DNA of 60,954 nucleotides from an uncultured Anaerotruncus sp. (GTDB lineage Bacteria > Bacillota > Clostridia > Oscillospirales > Ruminococcaceae), in contig CAJFPF010000124.1 of assembly GCA_904398655.1 (NCBI GenBank), positions 1 to 60,954 on the forward strand. Direction: 5' to 3'. A program made the position numbers and the translations under genes. Position 1 is the stretch's first letter; every line of letters begins with the position of its first letter. The notes under the pieces are model-generated. The model saw nothing but the letters and a program-made list of their open reading frames with translations. It did no database searches and was not told the DNA's origin. Positions 1 to 7,282 of this stretch are shown here, in pieces.

Positions 1-81
1 AAATAGTATCAATCCAGTATCAAGAGCCTTATGGACGGGCAAAAAAGCCTGTATTCATGTGGGTTTGCGCCGTTTCGAGCG
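1..81. other. left-edge intergenic stretch
   Basis: This is the 3' flank of guaA. I see no gene or convincing hairpin terminator in it, and the stretch is cut by the window edge. Confidence 0.5.
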
Positions 82-1614
82 TCATTCCCACTCGATTGTT
101 GCGGGCGGTTTTGAGGTGATATCATAGACGATCCGGTTGATTCCTCGTACCTCGTTGACGATCCGGCGGCTGACAATATCCAACACCTCATAGGGAATCC
201 GGGCCCAGTCGGCAGTCATAAAATCGGTAGTGGTGACTCCCCGTAGCCCCAAGGTGTAGTCGTAGGTGCGCCCATCCCCCATGACGCCCACAGAGTGCAT
301 GTCGGTGAGGACGGCGAAATACTGGTGGATCTGGGTGGACAGTCCCGCCTTGGCGATCTCCTCCCGGAAAATCCAGTCCGCATCCTGGAGGATGGCCACT
401 TTTTCCCGGGTGATTTCCCCAATGATCCGCACAGCCAGGCCAGGGCCGGGAAACGGCTGACGGTCCACCAGATAGTCAGGCAGGCCCAACTCCCGGCCCA
501 ATGCCCGAGTTTCATCTTTGAAGAGCAGGCGGAGCGGCTCAATAATCTCTTTGAAATCCACATGGTCAGGCAGACCGCCCACATTGTGATGGCTCTTGAT
601 GGTGGCGGCATCTCCAGCGCCCGATTCAATTACATCAGGATAGATTGTCCCTTGGGCCAAAAAGTCCACCTGGCCCAATTTTTTGGCCTCCGCTTCAAAA
701 ACACGGATGAATTCTTCCCCGATGATCTTCCGTTTGTGTTCCGGGTCCCGCACCCCTTGGAGTTTTTGGAGAAATTGTTCACTGGCATCCACCCGGACAA
801 ACTGGAGATCCCGGTCACGGAAGGCAGCCTCCACCTCATCCCCCTCGTTTTTCCGCATCAGCCCATGGTCTACAAAGATGCAGGTCAGCTGGTTTCCCAC
901 CGCTTTGGAGAGCAGGGCGGCAGCAACTGAGCTGTCCACGCCGCCGGACAGTCCCAAGAGAACCTTCCCATCTCCAATTTTTTCCCGCAGAGCGGCGATG
1001 GTATTGGCGGCATAATCCCCCATTGTCCAGTCGCCTTTGGCGCCGCACACCCGATAGAGGAAGTTGCGCAGCATGGCCACCCCGTTTTCCGTGTGGAGCA
1101 CCTCTGGATGGAACTGGATGCCGAACAACTGCCTGGAGAGGTCCTGCATGGCAGCGGTGGGGCAGGTATCACTGTGTGCCACAGAGACAAATCCCTGCGG
1201 CAGACAATCAATATAGTCGGTATGGCTCATCCAGGTGATCCCTGTCTCAGGCAACCCTTGGAAAAGAGGGGAGGTGGTGTCAAAGTGGGTCACCGTTTTC
1301 CCATATTCCCGGGAGTCGGGGCTGACGACATGCCCACCCAAGGTATAGGCCATCAGTTGTACCCCATAACAGATGCCCAGCACTGGGATTCCCAGGGAAA
1401 AAATCTGCGGATCTACCTTGGGGGAGGTGGATTCATAGACGCTGTTGGGGCCCCCTGTGAAGATGATACCGATGGGCTTTTTGGCAGAAAGTTCCTCCAA
1501 AGGGGTATTGTGGGGGAGTACCTCACAATAGACAGCGCACTCCCGAACCCGCCGGGCGATCAACTGGTTATACTGCCCGCCAAAATCCAGCACGAGGACT
1601 GTTTGATGCTTCAT
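82..1614 (-). CDS. guaA: GMP synthase (glutamine-hydrolysing)
   Basis: Converts XMP, glutamine and ATP to GMP in cytosolic purine synthesis. The 510-aa protein has an N-terminal class I glutamine amidotransferase domain with nucleophile Cys82 in GICYG and the His169/Glu171 pair in FHPEV. An ATP-pyrophosphatase domain follows, with the PP-loop SGGVDSS at about 223-229, then a C-terminal dimerisation domain ending in KPPATIEWE, which is typical of the family. The open frame extends 50 codons upstream, but the ATG at 1614 starts exactly at the family N-terminus ([14 protein letters not shown]) and has an AAGGAG about 9 bases upstream, so I start there. Full length. The gene stands alone and is divergent from the small gene at 1756. 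Confidence 0.97.
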   Translation of the reverse strand: MKHQTVLVLDFGGQYNQLIARRVRECAVYCEVLPHNTPLEELSAKKPIGIIFTGGPNSVYESTSPKVDPQIFSLGIPVLGICYGVQLMAYTLGGHVVSPDSREYGKTVTHFDTTSPLFQGLPETGITWMSHTDYIDCLPQGFVSVAHSDTCPTAAMQDLSRQLFGIQFHPEVLHTENGVAMLRNFLYRVCGAKGDWTMGDYAANTIAALREKIGDGKVLLGLSGGVDSSVAAALLSKAVGNQLTCIFVDHGLMRKNEGDEVEAAFRDRDLQFVRVDASEQFLQKLQGVRDPEHKRKIIGEEFIRVFEAEAKKLGQVDFLAQGTIYPDVIESGAGDAATIKSHHNVGGLPDHVDFKEIIEPLRLLFKDETRALGRELGLPDYLVDRQPFPGPGLAVRIIGEITREKVAILQDADWIFREEIAKAGLSTQIHQYFAVLTDMHSVGVMGDGRTYDYTLGLRGVTTTDFMTADWARIPYEVLDIVSRRIVNEVRGINRIVYDITSKPPATIEWE

Positions 1615-1755
1615 AGGCTGCAAACTCCTTTTTCCTGATTGCATGGCAAAAAATACAAGTTTATTTTGCCATATCCCTGGACAAAATACAAGACAGAAAA
1701 CTGCCGAAACCCATCCGTGGTCTATGGAAAAAATTGTCGAAAGGGGGAATTTCCC

Positions 1756-2127
1756 ATGTGGCATAGGCTCTCCTGCCTGATCCTCCTATTGGGAATGTTG
1801 CCGTTAGAAGTGCAGGTGCAGGCATGGGAAGGGCAGCAGTTGGTCACGCTTCCTGGCGGCTTTCATCGAGTACAGATGGAGGAGTTGGACCGACAGTTGG
1901 GCGGACAGGTAAAATCATTGGCGGTGACACTGCTCCCCACAGATACAGTGGCCTACTTGGATGGCCGTCCGCTTCCGTGGGGACATCAGTTGGACCGGGA
2001 TCAGCTGGAGAGAGTGTACCTTTTCTCTCCCCGCAGATACGTTTGGATGGGGGTCCTACCCATACAGGAGCCCCATCAGTTGACAAAGTCAATGCATCGT
2101 ATCCGGTGTATAAATCCCACCTTTTGA
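1756..2127 (+). CDS. small secreted protein, possibly truncated
   Basis: A 123-aa product not recognised as a known family. The N-terminus has a signal peptide (hydrophobic [13 protein letters not shown], then a VQAWE-type cleavage region). The segment around residues 45-90, with [15 protein letters not shown] followed by ERVYLFSP, resembles the strand pattern of bacterial Ig/cadherin-like repeats of the form 'LDG..v..G..i....L....y.P'. It then ends in an unlike, basic tail. This could be the 5' remnant of a longer surface protein. The ATG at 1756 has AAGGGG upstream and was preferred over longer in-frame extensions. It lies just upstream of the DUF378 gene and could be cotranscribed with it. 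Confidence 0.5.
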   Translation: MWHRLSCLILLLGMLPLEVQVQAWEGQQLVTLPGGFHRVQMEELDRQLGGQVKSLAVTLLPTDTVAYLDGRPLPWGHQLDRDQLERVYLFSPRRYVWMGVLPIQEPHQLTKSMHRIRCINPTF

Positions 2128-2169
2128 GGCATACTGGGAAAGAACCCTGAAAAAAGAGGAGGATTTCAT

Positions 2170-2376
2170 ATGCTTGACCGAATTGCGCTGTTGCTGACAA
2201 TTGTGGGCGGCATCAACTGGGGACTCATTGGGATCTTCCAGGTGGATGCGGTGGCCTGGCTGTTTGGCGGTCAGGGCAGTATTGTCAGCCGGATCATCTA
2301 TACGTTGGTGGCGTTGGGCGCTGTGTGGTGCGTCTCACTGCTTTTCCGACCAGAGGGCAGGGAGGTAAGAACCTGA
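2170..2376 (+). CDS. DUF378 family small membrane protein
   Basis: A 68-aa inner-membrane protein with two predicted helices. It has the DUF378 signature: LLTIVGGINWGLIGIFQVD, then a short G-rich turn, then IIYTLVALGAVWCV. The function of the family is unknown. An AGAGGAGG ribosome binding site sits about 8 bases before the ATG. It lies 42 bp downstream of the secreted-protein gene and is followed by a strong hairpin shared with the convergent membrane gene. Confidence 0.85.
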   Translation: MLDRIALLLTIVGGINWGLIGIFQVDAVAWLFGGQGSIVSRIIYTLVALGAVWCVSLLFRPEGREVRT

Positions 2377-2392
2377 GCCCTTCCCAAAATCC

Positions 2393-2443
2393 AGCAAGAC
2401 AAAGAGCTGTAGAAGGATTGCTTCTACAGCTCTTTGTCTTGCT
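2393..2443. terminator. shared hairpin terminator of convergent genes
   Basis: A 23-bp perfect inverted repeat (arms 2393-2415 and 2421-2443) with a 5-base loop GATTG. It lies between the DUF378 gene and the end of the convergent membrane gene. The right arm overlaps the last seven codons of the minus-strand gene. Neither side has a long T-tract outside the stem, but the arms are themselves rich in A and T. Confidence 0.75.
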
Positions 2444-2942
2444 GGGCATTGCCGTCAATGCCTTTTTGAGCGAATGGGAGATAGAGCAGTGCCAGCAGCT
2501 GGCTGGCTGCGACACATCCCCAAAAACTTCCCGGTACCCCCTCCAGTGCTGGAACACACAAAGAGAGGAAGTTTACTTGGGCATTGAGCGGGATATAGAG
2601 CAGCTGGCTCAAAGAGAAAAGCCCCATCATCCCAGATATCCGTTGCCCCAACTGTTCCAGTCCCAGCACAGACAGACTATAGGCCACTACCAGGCAGGCG
2701 GAGGCCAACGCCTGCCTGCGGCTGAGGGGCCTTACCAGCTTCCAGCCGGTGACGAAAAAGCAGACCAGGGCCCCTACATTGGCCAACAACACAGGTACTC
2801 TGAACTGTTCGGAAGAAAATTCATGGATACCGGCGTCCAACAGCCCCTGGATGCTCCAATAGATCCCAGCGCTTTGAATCAACCAAGAAACCAGGCCGGT
2901 GATCAGGACTGCTAAGGGTACCCGCAATAGGGGATGTCCCAT
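2424..2942 (-). CDS. hypothetical multi-pass membrane protein
   Basis: A 172-aa protein of unrecognised family. It has four to five hydrophobic helices: about 5-25 (VPLAVLITGLVSWLIQ), 45-65, 78-98, 105-125 and 140-160. The ATG at 2942 (MGHPLLRVP) has GGAAGGAG about 5 bases upstream and was chosen over an in-frame start 13 codons further up. The last codons (QQDKEL) lie inside the shared terminator hairpin. The gene looks monocistronic and sits downstream of the sortase gene on the same strand. Confidence 0.7.
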   Translation of the reverse strand: MGHPLLRVPLAVLITGLVSWLIQSAGIYWSIQGLLDAGIHEFSSEQFRVPVLLANVGALVCFFVTGWKLVRPLSRRQALASACLVVAYSLSVLGLEQLGQRISGMMGLFSLSQLLYIPLNAQVNFLSLCVPALEGVPGSFWGCVAASQLLALLYLPFAQKGIDGNAQQDKEL

Positions 2943-3020
2943 GATCGCTCCTTCCCGGCAGAACGGCCCACCCTCTGACATATTTGCCGGAGGATGGGCC
3001 GTTTTGCCATTTGGAATGGC

Positions 3021-3914
3021 TTAGTTCAGGCCATTATTGGGGGCTTTCGGGCTGGGATTGGCAGTGATCTCCACCGTGTCAGGCGTTGCCTCGCCGGGGC
3101 GCACCAACCGGGCCACCACCAGGAACTTGGTAGCTTCGTCAATGGTGGGATTGGAATAGCCGGTGGGATAGGTACAGGTGGAGAGCAGCAAAATTTTATC
3201 GCTGGTGTTCACATCCACATCGTACTCATACTGATTGCGGGCATCCAACTCATCCAGCAAAGCCTGATAGTCGGCCGTCTTCATTTCAGGATAGTTGTAG
3301 GCCAGCTTGGTATCCACATAACCTACAAAGAAGATCTTCCAAGTCATATCATCCTCAGGCGTGGAGAAATACAGATAGGGATGGTTCTTGGCAAAATCAA
3401 TATCCAGGAACTTTTTCAGCTGGGAGAACTTGAGCCCCTCCGGGTTGTCGTCCATGCTGTGCCCATAGATAATGGTGTTCTGGGAGATGGAGTTGCGGTC
3501 ACCGAACTTACACTCGTAATCCGCCCAGTAGCAGCCATACCAATCGTAGGCGCCCGAGAGGTTCCGACGCTCATAGTAGAGGTTGTCGGTGGGGTGGTAG
3601 AGGATGGGATCATCCACATTGGTATCCGGGATGCTCAACCAACCAACCACATCGTTATTGACGTTGTAAGCATCATTGATCTTCTTGAGCAGGTCATCGC
3701 TGGGGGTGACTGGTTCAGAGATGGCGGACAGATCCACGTCCCCCAGAGGGTTTACAAAGGCAGGGACGCCCGATTGGGAGGAGGAGGGTTCCGAGGAGGT
3801 GGGTTCCGAGGAGGAGGATTCCGACCCCCGCTCGCCGCAAGCTGCGAAGGTCAGAAGCATCACCAGCGCCAACAGCAGCGCGGCCAGACGGGTGGAAAAC
3901 TGAAACTGTTTCAT
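3021..3914 (-). CDS. class B sortase, lipoprotein-like
   Basis: A cysteine transpeptidase of the sortase family that works on the outer face of the membrane to anchor surface proteins to cell wall. In its 297 aa, the catalytic His152 (IIYGH), Cys247 (LLLSTCTY) and Arg269 (VVARLVR) are all present. The extended loop and the SIPDTNVDDPI segment near residue 95-105 fit class B. The N-terminus is unusual: LTFAACGERG around Cys26 resembles a lipobox, followed by a Ser/Glu-rich linker (about 28-50). Most class B sortases instead keep an uncleaved signal anchor. No sorting-signal substrate is encoded next to it. Its exact substrate motif cannot be told from this sequence. Confidence 0.9.
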   Translation of the reverse strand: MKQFQFSTRLAALLLALVMLLTFAACGERGSESSSSEPTSSEPSSSQSGVPAFVNPLGDVDLSAISEPVTPSDDLLKKINDAYNVNNDVVGWLSIPDTNVDDPILYHPTDNLYYERRNLSGAYDWYGCYWADYECKFGDRNSISQNTIIYGHSMDDNPEGLKFSQLKKFLDIDFAKNHPYLYFSTPEDDMTWKIFFVGYVDTKLAYNYPEMKTADYQALLDELDARNQYEYDVDVNTSDKILLLSTCTYPTGYSNPTIDEATKFLVVARLVRPGEATPDTVEITANPSPKAPNNGLN

Positions 3915-3940
3915 ATGCAGGCTCCTTTATTTAGTCTCTA

Positions 3941-5761
3941 TCATTGCTCGTCCGATTTGCCACGGGACGCTTCATCGGACGAAAACGCAACCAAATTACA
4001 TTGGGAGCGGGTCTGGTTTCTGACCGTACCCGCCGCGGCATCCAAATACACCATGGTGGAGGATTTCAAGATTTTGGTGGCATTCTCCGCGAATACCAAT
4101 ACAGGAATATCCAAAGTCATGCCGACGATGGCGGCATGGGAGTTCATCCCGCCCTTCTCGGTGACAATTCCAGAAGCTTTTTTCAGGATCGGAAGCAGCT
4201 CATTGGAAGTTTCTGGAACCACCAGGATGTCCCCATCTTGGAAGTTGCGCAGGGCCTCCGCGTTGTCATGGGCTACGCACACCCGACCAAAGGAATGGAG
4301 CTTGTTGACCCCTTGGCCACTGACCAGGATATCTCCCACAACATGGACCTTCAATAGGTTGGTGGTGCCGTTGACCCCTAAGGGAACGCCGGCTGTAATC
4401 ACCACCACATCGCCGTCCTCCACATAACCCGCCGCCCGGGCTACATCCACCGCATGCTCAAACAAGCTGTCAGTATTTTCTTTGACTTCACAGAGCAGCG
4501 GCGTGACACCCCAGGAGAGGTTGAGCTGTTGATAGGTGACCGGCTTATGGGTGCAGGCGATAATGGGGATATCCGGTCGGAATTTGGAGAGCATCCGGGC
4601 GGTAGCCCCCGACCAGGTGACTGTGATAATCGCCTTTGCCCCCAGGTCATAGGCGGTGGTACAGGTGGCGTGGGCAATCGCGTTGGTTACGTCAGGGGAA
4701 CGGTTGGGATCGCTGTCCGCTCCCCGATGGAAAAAGCGGCTTCGATAGTCGATATCTCGTTCGGTGCGTTCAGCAATGCGGGCCATGGTACGCACCGCCT
4801 CCACAGGATATTTTCCGGCGGCGGTTTCCCCGGAGAGCATGATGGCACTGGTGCCGTCATAGATGGCGTTGGCCACGTCAGCGGTCTCTGCTCGGGTGGG
4901 CCGAGGATTTTGAATCATGCTTTCCAGCATCTGTGTGGCGGTAATCACCATCTTACCGGCAGCATAGCATTTTTTAATGAGAATTTTCTGTTGAACCGGA
5001 ACCTCTTCAAAGGGGATTTCTACTCCCATATCTCCGCGGGCAACCATGATACCGTCGGAAACACGGAGAATCTCATCGGCGTTGGCCACACCTTCCGCAT
5101 TTTCAATTTTGGCGATGATGCGGATACTCTGATTGCCCTGCCGTTCCAACAGTTGGCGGATTTCCAGAATATCCTGGGCCCGGCGGGTGAAAGAAGCCGC
5201 AATAAAGTCAAAACCAATTTTGGCGCCAAACAGGATGTCCGACCGGTCCTTTTCACTGATATAGGGCATGGAGAGCCGGACGCCGGGGACATTGACCCCC
5301 TTGCGGTCGGAGATATACCCCCCATTTCGAACGACACAGCCGATGGCAGTGGGAGAGACTGACTCCACCTTTAGCTCAATGGCGCCATCGTTGAGTAGGA
5401 TGGTATCGCCCGCCTTTACATCGTTCACCAATCCGGCAAAGGTGATGGAGGCATGGCTGGAATCTCCTTCGCAGCTCTCAGTTACCAAAGTAAAGTGGCT
5501 GCCTTCTTCCAATTGGGCACCGCCGCCCTGGAAGGTTCCCAGACGTATTTCCGGCCCCTTGGTGTCTAAGAGGGTGGCAACCGGGATTTTTAGTTCCTCC
5601 CGCAGCCGAGCCAAGGTTTGGAAGGCCTGCAAGTGGCTCTCTTGGGTGCCGTGGGAAAAATTAAACCGCGCCACATCCATTCCCGCCAGAATCAAGCTGC
5701 GCATGACTCCCTCGGGCACAGAGGCCGGCCCCAGTGTACAGACGATCTTTGTTTTTCTCAT
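3941..5761 (-). CDS. pyk: pyruvate kinase with C-terminal PEP-utiliser domain
   Basis: Catalyses phosphoenolpyruvate + ADP to pyruvate + ATP in glycolysis. The N-terminal TIM barrel has MRKTKIVCTLGPAS, the K-containing motif DTKGPEIRLG, MVARGDMGVEIP, and ATQMLESMI with NPRPTRAE. The regulatory C domain spans about 355-470. Residues about 485-590 form an extra PEP-utilising mobile domain (GIVTEKGGMNSHAAIVGM), as in many Bacillus and Clostridia enzymes of about 585-600 aa. In this fused form the domain's His is retained. The gene is monocistronic and divergent from the GntR operon. Confidence 0.96.
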   Translation of the reverse strand: MRKTKIVCTLGPASVPEGVMRSLILAGMDVARFNFSHGTQESHLQAFQTLARLREELKIPVATLLDTKGPEIRLGTFQGGGAQLEEGSHFTLVTESCEGDSSHASITFAGLVNDVKAGDTILLNDGAIELKVESVSPTAIGCVVRNGGYISDRKGVNVPGVRLSMPYISEKDRSDILFGAKIGFDFIAASFTRRAQDILEIRQLLERQGNQSIRIIAKIENAEGVANADEILRVSDGIMVARGDMGVEIPFEEVPVQQKILIKKCYAAGKMVITATQMLESMIQNPRPTRAETADVANAIYDGTSAIMLSGETAAGKYPVEAVRTMARIAERTERDIDYRSRFFHRGADSDPNRSPDVTNAIAHATCTTAYDLGAKAIITVTWSGATARMLSKFRPDIPIIACTHKPVTYQQLNLSWGVTPLLCEVKENTDSLFEHAVDVARAAGYVEDGDVVVITAGVPLGVNGTTNLLKVHVVGDILVSGQGVNKLHSFGRVCVAHDNAEALRNFQDGDILVVPETSNELLPILKKASGIVTEKGGMNSHAAIVGMTLDIPVLVFAENATKILKSSTMVYLDAAAGTVRNQTRSQCNLVAFSSDEASRGKSDEQ

Positions 5762-5923
5762 GGGATTGCAATCACCTCACCCCATCCGGGATCAAATCAT
5801 CCCGGAGGCATACAACAGAATAAATGGGTTACCACTCTAAAGTATACCCATCATTTTGCCGCCTGTCAATCGACTGGAAAAATTCTCTGCCTGCGCTACA
5901 ATAGAATACCGGCAAAAATTCCC

Positions 5924-5952
5924 TTGCATCCGGCGGAGGGATGTGATATACT
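5924..5952 (+). promoter_or_regulatory. promoter of the GntR-ABC operon
   Basis: A -35 TTGCAT (5924-5929) is followed after 17 bp by -10 TATACT (5947-5952), extended by TG at 5944-5945. The predicted transcription start falls at about 5959, inside the operator described next. Confidence 0.65.
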
Positions 5953-5957
5953 TTAAC

Positions 5958-5978
5958 TGTATTAATCGAACTAATACA
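5958..5978 (+). promoter_or_regulatory. probable GntR (YtrA-type) operator
   Basis: The inverted repeat TGTATTA-N7-TAATACA lies directly over the predicted transcription start and 36 bp before the GntR start codon. The position and dyad suit autorepression by the adjacent GntR protein. This assignment is an inference from placement. Confidence 0.6.
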
Positions 5979-6014
5979 TATAAAACGATTTTGTCCAAGA
6001 GATGAGGTGAACTT

Positions 6015-6386
6015 GTGCTGTCGTTAGATCTCCAAAGCCGCCGTCCCATCTATGAGCAGTTGATCCATGGGCTGATGGAGCTGGTGTCTCTGGGGGTGCT
6101 GGCCCCAGATGAACAACTTCCCTCGGTACGCAGCATGGCGCGAGATCTGGGAATCAATCCGAACACAGTCCAAAAGGCCTATCAAGAACTGGAGAGGAGC
6201 GGCATTATCTATTCAGTGGCGGGAAAGGGCAGTTTTATTGCATCCAATCAGAACGCCAATGAAGTTTTGTTGCACCAATCGGTGGAAAAGATCCAAAATG
6301 CGGTACGGGAAGGGCGGCGAGCGGGGATGGATCGCGCCCAGGTGAATGCTGCAGTGGACCAGGTATTTGAGGAGGAAGCCCTATGA
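6015..6386 (+). CDS. GntR family transcriptional regulator (YtrA type)
   Basis: A 123-aa regulator. The winged helix-turn-helix spans residues 8-75 with the GntR signature (PIYEQLIHGLMELVSLGVL, then LPSVRSMARDLGINPNTVQKAYQELE). The short C-terminal dimerisation tail is typical of the YtrA subfamily, which represses adjacent ABC transporter genes and responds to cell-envelope antibiotics in Bacillus. It starts at GTG (6015) after a GAGGTGA ribosome binding site. Its stop overlaps the ATG of the ABC ATPase (ATGA), so translation is coupled. Confidence 0.92.
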   Translation: MLSLDLQSRRPIYEQLIHGLMELVSLGVLAPDEQLPSVRSMARDLGINPNTVQKAYQELERSGIIYSVAGKGSFIASNQNANEVLLHQSVEKIQNAVREGRRAGMDRAQVNAAVDQVFEEEAL

Positions 6387-7282
6387 TTCAAGCGGAGAAC
6401 CTGGTAAAATGTTTTGGGGATTTTACGGCGCTTTCAGCATTGACCGCCAATATCCCCCAGGGGTCGATCTATGGACTGGTGGGCTCCAATGGCTCCGGAA
6501 AATCCACATTTTTGCGCCTATGCGCGGGCATCTATATGCCGGACGGAGGGAGTATCCGGATTTCAGGAGAACCGGTCTATGAAAATATCGCGTTAAAAGG
6601 GAAGATTTTCTTTGTGGCAGACGACCTCTATTTTCTCTCCCAGAGCAACTTGGAAGAGATCGCCGCCTTCTATCGGGGGATCTATCCCAGTTTTTCCCAG
6701 GAGAAATACCAGAAGTTGTGCACGGTATTTCCGCTGGATCCCCATAAAAAGATCAATACCTTCTCCAAGGGGATGAAACGTCAGGCGGCGTTGCTGTTGG
6801 GGTTGGCTTGCCAGCCGGAACTATTTTTGCTGGACGAGGCGTTTGACGGCCTGGATCCGGTGATTCGTGGAGCGGTGAAAAAGCTGCTCAGCGACGAGAT
6901 CGCCGGCCGGGGGATGACCGTCTTGATCACCAGCCATAACCTGAGGGAGCTGGAGGACCTTTGCGACCATGTGGGCCTCCTCCACCAAGGCCGGATTTTG
7001 TTCCAACGGGAGATTGACGAATTGAAATTGGGCTTTTGCAAGGTACATGCAGCTTTTCCCAATGGATTTGATGAGCAGATCCTGCAGCCGTTGGGCGTAC
7101 TGCAAGCTGAACGTGTGGGAAGCCTGTTAAACCTGGTGGTGCGGGGTACCTCCGACCAGGTGGCGTCCTACCTGCGGGGAAAGGGCGCTGTCTTTGCAGA
7201 GGGTGTCCCCCTGACATTGGAGGAAGTATTTATTCATGAAATGGAGGCGGTGGGCTATGATTACAACAACATCCTCTTCTGA
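6383..7282 (+). CDS. ABC transporter ATP-binding protein
   Basis: A 299-aa nucleotide-binding subunit. It has Walker A GSNGSGKST (34-42), a signature-like motif FSKGMKRQ near 130, Walker B LFLLDEAFDGLD near 150, and a switch His in ITSHNLREL. The signature begins SKGMKR rather than the canonical LSGGQ, which is common in the YtrB/CcmA subfamily. It pairs with the downstream permease, whose start overlaps its last 26 bp. The predicted role is ATP hydrolysis driving export or envelope stress resistance at the membrane. Confidence 0.94.
   Translation: MIQAENLVKCFGDFTALSALTANIPQGSIYGLVGSNGSGKSTFLRLCAGIYMPDGGSIRISGEPVYENIALKGKIFFVADDLYFLSQSNLEEIAAFYRGIYPSFSQEKYQKLCTVFPLDPHKKINTFSKGMKRQAALLLGLACQPELFLLDEAFDGLDPVIRGAVKKLLSDEIAGRGMTVLITSHNLRELEDLCDHVGLLHQGRILFQREIDELKLGFCKVHAAFPNGFDEQILQPLGVLQAERVGSLLNLVVRGTSDQVASYLRGKGAVFAEGVPLTLEEVFIHEMEAVGYDYNNILF

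Noticed and set aside
1631-1755. Purine riboswitch upstream of guaA
   Set aside because: I could not find the paired stems or conserved junction bases of the guanine aptamer in this 125-base gap.
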